64,000 nt of DNA from Algoriphagus hitonicola (lineage in GTDB: Bacteria; Bacteroidota; Bacteroidia; Cytophagales; Cyclobacteriaceae). The stretch covers positions 310,001 through 374,000 of the forward strand of contig NZ_FOPC01000002.1 of the NCBI RefSeq assembly GCF_900113375.1, in the 5' to 3' direction. This document shows, one piece after another, positions 44,895-51,604 of the stretch (position 1 is its first letter; the number at the start of each line of letters is the position of its first letter). The notes under the pieces are model-generated. The model did not search any database and was not told the DNA's origin. It saw only the letters and a list, made by a program, of their open reading frames with translations. Made by a program: the position numbers and the translations under genes.

Positions 44895-45958
44895 ATCCAT
44901 TTTTTCCAGCGAAAAAATCCCAACATGCCAAGAGTGGCGATACCCATACCGGTCAAGACATAAAAATAGCCATAGTGCCAAGTGAGTTCGGGCATATATT
45001 CAAAATTCATCCCATACACCCCAGCCACAAAACTCAGCGGAATAAAAATGGTGGAAATGATCGTCAGCACCTTCATCACATTATTCATTCGATTGGACAG
45101 ACTGTTCATGTAGAGATCCAAAACCCCGGAAGACATATCCCGAAAAACTTCCATGGTTTCGATGACTTGGATAGTGTTTTCGTACAAATCCCTCAAAAAG
45201 GGCTTGGTGTCTTTGGAGATTTTATGCTCGGCATTTTTTTCAATTCCCCCGATAACCTCACGTATAGGATATATCGTTCTGCGGAGTTCCATCAGTTGTC
45301 GCCGCTGCTGATAAAGAGCCGCTAAGGTCTTGGTGCTCGGGTCTTCCATTGCCTGATTTTCCAAGGATTCGATTTTTTCGCCGATATTTTCCAATACGAC
45401 AAAATAGTTGTCCACCACGGCATCAAGAAGTGCATAAAGTAGATAATCGGCTTTTCGCTTGCGGATACTTCCACGATTTTCGAGGATTCTTATTCGGACA
45501 AACTGAAAGACATCTCCTGGCCTCTCTTGAAAAGTAATCAAAATGCCATCTTTCAAAATAAAACTGATCTGCTCCTCATCAATTTCCGACTCCTTATCGA
45601 TGCATTGCATCATTTTGAGAATAGCGATGACATACTCGTCAAAAACCTCAAGCTTGGGCCGCTGATCGATGCTGACCACATCCTCCATCGTCAAACGATG
45701 CAGTCCAAAGTCCAAGCCCATCTTCTCCAGCAAATCCACATCATGAAGCCCCACAATGTCGATCCAAAGCACTTTCTTCTTATTAATCAGGTGCTCCGCA
45801 AGATTTTCATAGGTGATTTTTTCCTCATAAACGTCCTCTTGATCATAGGAAATGATGGTGATTTCTACCTCTTTGAGCGATTGCTCACCGGTATACACCA
45901 AAGCGCCCGGAGGAAGGCCAATTTTGAAGTGTTCTTTATTTCTTCGGAGGATTTTCAT
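44891..45958 (-). CDS. corA: Magnesium/cobalt transporter CorA
   Basis: A 355-residue protein with the soluble N-terminal domain of CorA, a long stalk helix (about 225-290) and two C-terminal membrane helices. The first ends with the selectivity motif YGMN, followed by FEYMPELTW. It forms a pentameric channel for Mg2+ with gating by the cytoplasmic domain. Highly acidic N-terminal segments (ISYDQEDVYEEK) and the EEQISFILKDGILITFQE block are typical. It is convergent with nadC and overlaps it by 4 bp. Confidence 0.95.
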   Translation of the reverse strand: MKILRRNKEHFKIGLPPGALVYTGEQSLKEVEITIISYDQEDVYEEKITYENLAEHLINKKKVLWIDIVGLHDVDLLEKMGLDFGLHRLTMEDVVSIDQRPKLEVFDEYVIAILKMMQCIDKESEIDEEQISFILKDGILITFQERPGDVFQFVRIRILENRGSIRKRKADYLLYALLDAVVDNYFVVLENIGEKIESLENQAMEDPSTKTLAALYQQRRQLMELRRTIYPIREVIGGIEKNAEHKISKDTKPFLRDLYENTIQVIETMEVFRDMSSGVLDLYMNSLSNRMNNVMKVLTIISTIFIPLSFVAGVYGMNFEYMPELTWHYGYFYVLTGMGIATLGMLGFFRWKKWI

Positions 45959-46001
45959 GGGGAATTTTGATCAAGATACTTCCCTTCCCAGCAATTTCAA
46001 A

Positions 46002-46946
46002 TTAAGAGGAGCCCTCATTTTTGAAAAACGAGAGAGTAGTTTTCAATTTGGGAAAACCTGCCCGTTTCACCGCGGATTTTTTAAAAACTTTCCGGAAAGT
46101 TTCTTCGGTCATTTCGATCCAGTCCTTATTTGTGAATTCTTTTAAATCCGGATGAAGATCAAAAGCAGGTTCTTGATGCGGTCGGGAAAAGCGATTCCAC
46201 GGACAGACGTCTTGACAGATATCACAGCCAAAAGTCCAATTTTTCATTTTTCCTTGAAATTCATTGGGAATGGCATCTTTCAGCTCGATGGTCAGATAAG
46301 AAATACATCGGGAACCGTCCACCACTCCCGGTTGGACGATGGCATCTGTCGGGCAGGCATCGATGCAAGCTGTACAGGTTCCACAATAGTCTTTGGCCAA
46401 AGGAATATCAGGAGTCGCCTCCAAATCAATGATCAATTCAGCCAGAAAGAAAAAACTACCCATCTCCCGATTGAGGAGCAGGCTGTTTTTTCCGACCCAC
46501 CCAATTCCCGATTTTTGGGCCCATTGTCGCTCCATGACGGGGGCAGAGTCCACAAAAACGCGGCCCTCAATTTCCCCAATTTCTTCCCTAAGTATTTCCA
46601 AAAAGGTCTTCAGCTTGTCTTTGATGACAAAGTGATAGTCTTGGCCATAGGCATATTTTGCCAACTTGATATCCTCGGCTTTTTCAGGAAGTTTTTTCTC
46701 AGGAAAGTAATTATAAATCAGGGAGACGACAGTTTTAGCGCCTGGCACAAGCTTGGTAGGGTCCAGTCGCTTGTCGAAATGGTTGGCTAGGTAAGCCATT
46801 TGGCCATGGTAGTTTCGATTGAGCCACTCTTCAAGTCGAGGTACTTCCTCTTCGAGAAAATCCGCTTTGGCAATCCCACAAAAGTCAAAACCCAGCTGTG
46901 CTGCGGTGGATTTGATAAGTTGGGCGTGTTTTTGTATGGAATTCAT
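46002..46946 (-). CDS. queG: Epoxyqueuosine reductase
   Basis: A 314-residue iron-sulfur, cobalamin-dependent reductase. The N-terminal part has LGFDFCGIAKADFLEEEVPRL and the catalytic-type segment RVFVDSAPVMERQWA. Two 4Fe-4S clusters are provided by CGTCTACIDACPTDAI and CDICQDVCPWN. It performs the last step of queuosine synthesis in tRNA. HEAT repeats of the longer version are absent, as in most Bacteroidota. It stands alone on the minus strand. Confidence 0.95.
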   Translation of the reverse strand: MNSIQKHAQLIKSTAAQLGFDFCGIAKADFLEEEVPRLEEWLNRNYHGQMAYLANHFDKRLDPTKLVPGAKTVVSLIYNYFPEKKLPEKAEDIKLAKYAYGQDYHFVIKDKLKTFLEILREEIGEIEGRVFVDSAPVMERQWAQKSGIGWVGKNSLLLNREMGSFFFLAELIIDLEATPDIPLAKDYCGTCTACIDACPTDAIVQPGVVDGSRCISYLTIELKDAIPNEFQGKMKNWTFGCDICQDVCPWNRFSRPHQEPAFDLHPDLKEFTNKDWIEMTEETFRKVFKKSAVKRAGFPKLKTTLSFFKNEGSS

Positions 46947-47010
46947 AGCTACTCGAAAAGTACTTTAAATCATTTTAAGGACGAAATAGAACTCTAAATG
47001 AAAAATACAC

Positions 47011-47040
47011 GCATATTTATTTTAAACACGTGCAAATATG
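47011..47040 (+). promoter_or_regulatory. Candidate operator of the DUF6364/PIN module
   Basis: CATATTT (47012-47018) and AAATATG (47034-47040) form 7-bp inverted arms, and a perfect CACGTG palindrome lies at 47027-47032. The right arm contains the antitoxin start codon. Antitoxin autorepression at such a site is typical of these modules, but binding is inferred. Confidence 0.35.
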
Positions 47041-47295
47041 AAAACAAAACTCACACTCACTGTCGAAAAAGAAATAGTAGAGCGTGCAAAGACCATTGCA
47101 GCCAACAGAGGAGTTTCGCTTTCAAAAATGTTTGAGGAGGTTTTTTCCAAAGAAGATCCAGAAATTGAACAAACGGAGGCTCAAAAAGCAGCTATATCAC
47201 TTCTAAAAAAATTAGAATCTACGAAACCCGTACCAAGTCTAAAAGAGTCTGACAAAGAGCTTCGAAGACGCTATTTGTTAGAAAAGTATGGTTAA
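47038..47295 (+). CDS. DUF6364 antitoxin
   Basis: An 85-residue protein beginning MKTKLTLTVEKEIVERAK, the beta-strand plus helix of a ribbon-helix-helix DNA-binding domain (about 1-45), followed by a charged toxin-binding tail ending RRRYLLEKYG. This is the DUF6364-type antitoxin of VapBC-like pairs in Bacteroidota. It is followed by a PIN toxin whose start overlaps its end by 8 bp. It is expected to neutralise the toxin and repress its own promoter. Confidence 0.88.
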   Translation: MKTKLTLTVEKEIVERAKTIAANRGVSLSKMFEEVFSKEDPEIEQTEAQKAAISLLKKLESTKPVPSLKESDKELRRRYLLEKYG

Positions 47296-47698
47296 GATAT
47301 TCTTAGATACTAATGTCGTCATTGATCTTTTGGCAAAAAGAGAGCCCTTTTATGAGGATGCTAAATCTTTTTTTTTGCTTGCACAGAATGAATTAGCTCA
47401 TCTATTTATTGCTGAAAGCAGTTTAGGAAATCTTTTCTACCTTACTTTTGAAGTATATAAAATACCCTTGGCAAGTGAAACTTTAGAAAAGTTTTTTTCA
47501 GTCTGTGATGTAATCCCCGGAGGAAGGGATTCAGTTCGAAAATCCTTAAATTCCAATTTTAAAGACAAGGAAGATGGCTTGCAATATTATACAGCCTTAG
47601 CCTATAAAATGGACTTTATTATAACTAGAAATAAAAAAGAATTCATAGGTGTCTCTCAAATACCTGTATTTACACCGAAAGAATTTTTCGCTTCTTAA
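47288..47698 (+). CDS. PIN-domain toxin (VapC-like ribonuclease)
   Basis: A 136-residue PIN protein. Asp7 in FLDTNVVIDLL, Glu43 in FIAESSLGN, Asp96 in DKEDGLQYYTA and Asp109 in MDFIITRN are the acidic metal-binding positions, so the nuclease should be active. PIN toxins cleave tRNA or rRNA at specific sites when the antitoxin is degraded. It overlaps the antitoxin gene by 8 bp and abuts the convergent small membrane protein gene. The RNA target is unknown. Confidence 0.9.
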   Translation: MVKIFLDTNVVIDLLAKREPFYEDAKSFFLLAQNELAHLFIAESSLGNLFYLTFEVYKIPLASETLEKFFSVCDVIPGGRDSVRKSLNSNFKDKEDGLQYYTALAYKMDFIITRNKKEFIGVSQIPVFTPKEFFAS

Positions 47699-47929
47699 TC
47701 AATCTTCCTCTCTCCTCAAATCCGGCCTATCCTGATACCATTGTTCTTCAAAAGTCTCTTCGATCTGAACCGGAGCAACCAACACAGACCACACCATCCA
47801 CATCACCAAAAATGGTCCTGCCATAAATAGCAACCAAATCAAAGGAAGGGCAACATTGAGCTGAATCAAGGTTACGAAGATGATCAGCGCTCCCGTCACA
47901 AATCCTACTGCAAATTCATAATTCTTCAT
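47699..47929 (-). CDS. Small two-helix membrane protein, unknown function
   Basis: A 76-residue protein with two helices (about 7-25 and 29-50, ALPLIWLLFMAGPFLVMWMVW) and an acidic, charged tail ending DRPDLRREED. I recognise no family. It is convergent with the toxin gene with no gap, which can be coincidental. It is listed because the frame has a proper ATG and hydrophobic pattern; it may be a membrane accessory. Confidence 0.6.
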   Translation of the reverse strand: MKNYEFAVGFVTGALIIFVTLIQLNVALPLIWLLFMAGPFLVMWMVWSVLVAPVQIEETFEEQWYQDRPDLRREED

Positions 47930-48072
47930 CTTTTTCCTGTTTTTATTCTATTATTAAAACTCCTATCCCGTTCACTTTGTTATGAAGCCAGTAATTACGA
48001 AAATAGACCAGAATCCAACCTCAGATTGCATTTTACGTCTTGCTTCTTTTAACTAATATCTTGCATCTACCC

Positions 48073-49173
48073 ATGAAAGGCTTTCGCTTTACGCAATACA
48101 TACCTCCCCAAGATCCCGAAAAAAACACCTTCGAGAATCTACTCAATATTTTCCTCCAATTGGTCACCATGACCGGAGGAGATGTAGCAGAAGCACTCAG
48201 TTGGCTCACTAATCTGGATAAGCGCTACAACCTCACGAACCCCAACTACGGGATCGGAGACTTTATTGAAGATCTTAAGACTAAAGGCTATCTGACCGAG
48301 GAAAACCAAAAAGGAGAGTTTAAAATCACCGGAAAAGCAGAACAAACGATTAGAAAATCCGCTCTGGAAGAAATCTTCGGCAAACTCAAACGTGGAAAAT
48401 CCGGTCAACATAAAACCACACACTCAGGCCAAGGAGAAGAGCGGGGAAGTGACCGAAGAGCCTATGAATTTGGAGACAATCTGGATCAAATCGCGCTGAC
48501 CGATTCACTTCGAAACGCTCAGGCCAATCATGGGTTCTCGGGCGATTACCTGCTGACAGAAGATGATCTGGAAATCGTGGAAAATGAATTTCGATCCCAA
48601 ACCTCCACCGTGCTGATGATCGACATTTCCCATTCCATGATTTTGTATGGGGAAGACCGCATTACCCCTGCCAAAAAAGTAGCCATGGCTTTAGCCGAAT
48701 TGATCAAAACCCGCTATCCAAAAGACACCTTAGACGTGATCGTCTTCGGAAATGATGCTTGGCAAATCGAAATCAAAGATTTGCCTTATCTGCAGGTCGG
48801 ACCTTATCACACCAATACCGTAGCGGGCTTGGAGCTTGCCATGGATTTGCTCCGCCGAAGAAAAAACCCCAACAAGCAGATCTTTATGATCACCGACGGA
48901 AAGCCTACCTGTCTGAAAGTGGGAATCAAATACTACAAAAACGCTTTTGGCATTGATAGCAAGATTCTCGGCGAAACCCTGAAGCTTGCTGCCCAATGCC
49001 GGAAACTGAAAATCCCCGTAACTACCTTTATGATTGCCTCAGACCCTTATTTGAAGGAATTTGTCAAGGAATTTACCCAAGTCAATAATGGAAACGCCTA
49101 TTACAGTTCGCTCAAAGGACTCGGCGATTTGATTTTTGAAGACTATAGAAGAAACCGAACCAAACGCTTTTAA
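48073..49173 (+). CDS. VWA-domain protein partnered with a MoxR-like ATPase
   Basis: A 366-residue protein. Residues 1-175 form a helical, charged N-terminal region, and about 178-360 form a von Willebrand A domain with the MIDAS motif DISHS (184-188) and a later ITDGKPT loop. ATG at 48073 is used; a TTG upstream opens the frame 11 codons earlier but adds nothing recognisable. The MoxR-like ATPase gene starts 9 bp after its stop, and such VWA/AAA pairs act together in chaperone-like assembly of metal or enzyme complexes. The client is not apparent. It has no signal peptide, so it is cytoplasmic. Confidence 0.85.
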   Translation: MKGFRFTQYIPPQDPEKNTFENLLNIFLQLVTMTGGDVAEALSWLTNLDKRYNLTNPNYGIGDFIEDLKTKGYLTEENQKGEFKITGKAEQTIRKSALEEIFGKLKRGKSGQHKTTHSGQGEERGSDRRAYEFGDNLDQIALTDSLRNAQANHGFSGDYLLTEDDLEIVENEFRSQTSTVLMIDISHSMILYGEDRITPAKKVAMALAELIKTRYPKDTLDVIVFGNDAWQIEIKDLPYLQVGPYHTNTVAGLELAMDLLRRRKNPNKQIFMITDGKPTCLKVGIKYYKNAFGIDSKILGETLKLAAQCRKLKIPVTTFMIASDPYLKEFVKEFTQVNNGNAYYSSLKGLGDLIFEDYRRNRTKRF

Positions 49174-49181
49174 CCAATCGC

Positions 49182-50705
49182 ATGGACTACCAAAAACTTA
49201 CTGGAAAAGAACTGAAACAAATCCGGACACTCGGACAACTTAAAGCCTCTGGCTACGAATCCAAATCCATCAAAGAAGAACTCCGAGACAACTTGATCGC
49301 TAAAATCAAGCGCAAAGTAAATGTCTTTGAAGGAATCTGGGGCTATGAGGATACGGTGATTCCCGATATCGAGCGGGCGATCCTGTCCCGACACAATATC
49401 AACTTACTCGGGCTTCGAGGTCAGGCCAAAACCCGGATTGCCCGGATGATGACGCAGCTTTTGGACGAATACGTGCCTGTCGTCTATGGAGCCGAACTCA
49501 ATGACGACCCATTGCAACCCTTAACATCCTATGCCCGAAATCTTATCGAAGAGCGGGGAGACGATACGCCTATCATCTGGTGGCATAGGAATGATCGCTA
49601 TACCGAAAAGCTAGCCACGCCCGATGTTTCGGTAGCCGATTTGATTGGTGATGTAGATCCCATCAAGGCGGCCACGATGAAGCTCAGCTATAATGACGAA
49701 CGGGTGATTCACTATGGCCTCGTACCGCGGTCTCACCGTTCCATTTTTGTGATCAATGAATTGCCCGATTTACAGGCCCGGATTCAAGTGGCATTGTTTA
49801 ATATTTTGCAGGAAGGCGATATTCAGATCCGAGGATTTAAATTGAGACTTCCGCTGGATATTCAGTTTGTTTTCACTGCCAATCCGGAAGATTATACCAA
49901 TCGGGGCAGCATTGTCACGCCTCTGAAAGATCGGATCGAAAGTCAGATCATTACCCACTATCCAAAATCCATCGAAATCGGTAAAAAAATCACCGCTCAA
50001 GAAGCTAATTTGGAAGGGAAGCCGGTGGAGAATATTCATGTACCGGAACTGATGAAAGATCTGATCGAACAGATTGCGATCGAGGCGAGGGATTCTGAAT
50101 ACGTGGATGAAAAGTCGGGAGTTTCTGCCCGTCTGACGATTTCGGCCTATGAAAATCTGATTTCCGCAGCAGAGCGAAGACTTTATCTCAATGGGGAGGA
50201 AAATACCACCGTGAGAATTGCAGATCTGATCGGTGTCATACCAGCGATCACCGGAAAGGTCGAGTTAGTTTATGAAGGAGAGCAGGAAGGTGCTGGTCTG
50301 GTAGCGTATAACTTGATCGGAAAAGCCATTCGTTCGCAGTTTGTCAACTATTTTCCATCGCCGGAGCAAAAGAAAAAAGCCAAAGAAGGTAATCCTTATG
50401 TGATTCCATTGGCTTGGTTTGGAGAAGGAAACGAGCTGGATATTTTGGCATCCCAATCCGATAAGGAATACAAGCAAGCCCTTCATGAAGTCCCCGGACT
50501 GGAAGAGGTGGTCACCGGAATGGTCAAAAATCTGCCTGAAAAGGAAAAGGAATTCTTTATGGAGTTTGCCTTGCACGGCTTAGCCGAATATTCCCAGCTT
50601 AGTAAAAATTTACTAGACACCGGCTTGCAGTTTAAGGACTTGTTCAGCTCCATGTTCAATATGGGGCCGGGTGAAGAAGAGGACTTTGACGAGGATGATT
50701 TATAA
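49182..50705 (+). CDS. MoxR-like AAA+ ATPase (ChlI-related)
   Basis: A 507-residue ATPase with a helical N-terminus, Walker A GLRGQAKT at 77-84 and a Walker B-like FVINELPDL. The Walker A Ala in place of Gly also occurs in RavA-type MoxR proteins. Asn replaces the usual Walker B Asp, which I recall as typical of this branch (often labelled sigma54-interacting or magnesium-chelatase-like). VFTANPEDYTNRGSIVTPLKDR is the sensor 1 and arginine-finger block. It probably remodels a client presented by the upstream VWA protein. The acidic C-terminus (GEEEDFDEDDL) is unusual. A terminator follows, before the YefM/YoeB operator. Confidence 0.88.
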   Translation: MDYQKLTGKELKQIRTLGQLKASGYESKSIKEELRDNLIAKIKRKVNVFEGIWGYEDTVIPDIERAILSRHNINLLGLRGQAKTRIARMMTQLLDEYVPVVYGAELNDDPLQPLTSYARNLIEERGDDTPIIWWHRNDRYTEKLATPDVSVADLIGDVDPIKAATMKLSYNDERVIHYGLVPRSHRSIFVINELPDLQARIQVALFNILQEGDIQIRGFKLRLPLDIQFVFTANPEDYTNRGSIVTPLKDRIESQIITHYPKSIEIGKKITAQEANLEGKPVENIHVPELMKDLIEQIAIEARDSEYVDEKSGVSARLTISAYENLISAAERRLYLNGEENTTVRIADLIGVIPAITGKVELVYEGEQEGAGLVAYNLIGKAIRSQFVNYFPSPEQKKKAKEGNPYVIPLAWFGEGNELDILASQSDKEYKQALHEVPGLEEVVTGMVKNLPEKEKEFFMEFALHGLAEYSQLSKNLLDTGLQFKDLFSSMFNMGPGEEEDFDEDDL

Positions 50706-50706
50706 G

Positions 50707-50732
50707 AAAGGGGCTTTGGCCCTTTTTTCTTT
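50707..50732 (+). terminator. Intrinsic terminator of the VWA/MoxR unit
   Basis: GGGC (50711-50714) pairs with GCCC (50719-50722) over a TTTG loop, extended by A-T pairs on both sides and followed by TTTTTTCTTTT. Confidence 0.8.
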
Positions 50733-50766
50733 TAAAAATCCCCTGGAAACAATTTTGTGATAAATT

Positions 50767-50786
50767 ATGTACATATTTGTGTACAA
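50767..50786 (+). promoter_or_regulatory. YefM/YoeB-type operator: two TGTACA boxes
   Basis: Perfect TGTACA hexamers lie at 50768-50773 (in ATGTACAT) and 50780-50785, with centres 12 bp apart. E. coli yefM-yoeB has two such TGTACA palindromes with the same centre spacing. The boxes end 12 bp before the yefM ATG, where repressor binding would block transcription. Function is inferred from this match and from position. Confidence 0.75.
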
Positions 50787-50797
50787 ATTTCATTATT

Positions 50798-51052
50798 ATG
50801 CTCACTACTACATTATCAGATTTTCGAAAAGATATCAAGCGTTATTTTGATCAGATTTCCCAAAATTTTGAAACATTAATTATAAACCGAGGAAAAGATA
50901 GTGGAATTGTGATCATGTCTTTGGCCGAATACAACTCCCTAAAAGCCACCCATCATGAACTTTCCTCTAGAGCAAATGAGGTGCGTCTCGATGCTGCTAT
51001 TCAAAAGTTAAAGTCCGGAAAATCCTTCGAGAAAGAACTGCTTAAAGAATGA
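50798..51052 (+). CDS. yefM: YefM-type antitoxin (Phd/YefM family)
   Basis: An 84-residue antitoxin starting at ATG 50798; the frame begins seven codons earlier but inside the operator. MLTTTLSDFRKDIKRYFDQI and IMSLAEYNSLKATHH are the Phd/YefM DNA-binding fold, and the C-terminal RLDAAIQKLKSGKSFEKELLKE is the toxin-binding segment. It binds YoeB and represses the pair through the TGTACA boxes just upstream. It overlaps yoeB by ATGA (51049-51052), so the two are coupled. Confidence 0.92.
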   Translation: MLTTTLSDFRKDIKRYFDQISQNFETLIINRGKDSGIVIMSLAEYNSLKATHHELSSRANEVRLDAAIQKLKSGKSFEKELLKE

Positions 51053-51306
51053 AATTCGTGTTCGTTGAAGAATCTTGGGAGGACTATCTCTATTGGCAAA
51101 AAACCGACAAAAAGAAGTTGAAAAGAATCAACGAGCTCTTAAAAGATATTTCCAGACACCCTTTTGAAGGAATTGGAAAACCCGAACCCTTAAAATTCAA
51201 ATATTCAGGTTTTTGGTCAAGGAGAATAGATCAAGAGCATCGATTAATCTATCAGGTAAAAGATGATGAAATTCTAATTGCCAAATGTAGATTTCATTAC
51301 GATTGA
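51049..51306 (+). CDS. yoeB: YoeB-type toxin (mRNA endonuclease)
   Basis: An 85-residue toxin of the Txe/YoeB family. Glu46, Arg65, His83 and Tyr84 occupy the same positions and contexts (KPEPLK, EHRLIY, CRFHYD) as the catalytic residues of E. coli YoeB, so it should be an active ribosome-dependent mRNA endonuclease. It is translationally coupled to yefM. The gene ends 36 bp before the TPP riboswitch promoter. Confidence 0.95.
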   Translation: MKFVFVEESWEDYLYWQKTDKKKLKRINELLKDISRHPFEGIGKPEPLKFKYSGFWSRRIDQEHRLIYQVKDDEILIAKCRFHYD

Positions 51307-51342
51307 TTCTAAAAAAGGCTAGAGAAGACTTAAATGACTTTT

Positions 51343-51372
51343 TTGCTTTCCAACTTTTCCCTCCTACCTTTG
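51343..51372 (+). promoter_or_regulatory. Bacteroidota sigma-A promoter of the TPP riboswitch transcript
   Basis: TTG (51343-51345) is followed after 19 bp by TACCTTTG (51365-51372), an exact fit to TTG-N19-TAnnTTTG. The riboswitch begins about 10 bp downstream. Confidence 0.75.
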
Positions 51373-51381
51373 TCTCAGATC

Positions 51382-51456
51382 ATAAGGGGTGCCCTAATAT
51401 CACGGGCTGAGATCATACCCATATTACCTGATCCGGGTAGTGCCGGCGAAGGGAAA
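51382..51456 (+). promoter_or_regulatory. TPP riboswitch (THI element)
   Basis: The 5' arm AAGGGGTGCCC, the conserved CTGAGA (51107-51112 of the pattern GGCTGAGATCATACCC), the ACCTGATC box and the closing TGCCGGCGAAGGGAA match the thiamine pyrophosphate aptamer in order and spacing. A terminator-type hairpin follows at 51481, so ligand binding is expected to end transcription before the receptor gene. Confidence 0.95.
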
Positions 51457-51480
51457 TGAGCAAGCAGAGTAATCATTCAG

Positions 51481-51517
51481 AACTCAGAATTGGTACCATC
51501 TGAGTTTTTGTATTTTT
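51481..51517 (+). terminator. Expression platform of the TPP riboswitch
   Basis: An 8-bp stem AACTCAGA (51481-51488) / TCTGAGTT (51499-51506) is followed by a T-rich run (TTTGTATTTTT). It lies 25 bp after the aptamer and 99 bp before the receptor ATG, as expected for regulation by transcription termination. From here to 51604 no other gene is seen. Confidence 0.75.
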
Positions 51518-51604
51518 CTTTTGCAAAACGGGTAAACAAATACGGACGACTTCCCCTAAGTCTTCCCATGTTTCACTCAATCACCCGTAAGGGATAGTAT
51601 CAAC

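Noticed and set aside
46152..46790. A 212-codon open frame antisense to queG
   Set aside because: It covers the iron-sulfur motifs of queG, which leave no doubt about the coding strand.
49410..49435. Walker A Ala and Walker B Asn in the MoxR-like ATPase as signs of a dead enzyme
   Set aside because: The Ala also occurs in RavA-type MoxR proteins, and I recall the Asn-Glu form as usual in this branch, so inactivity cannot be claimed.
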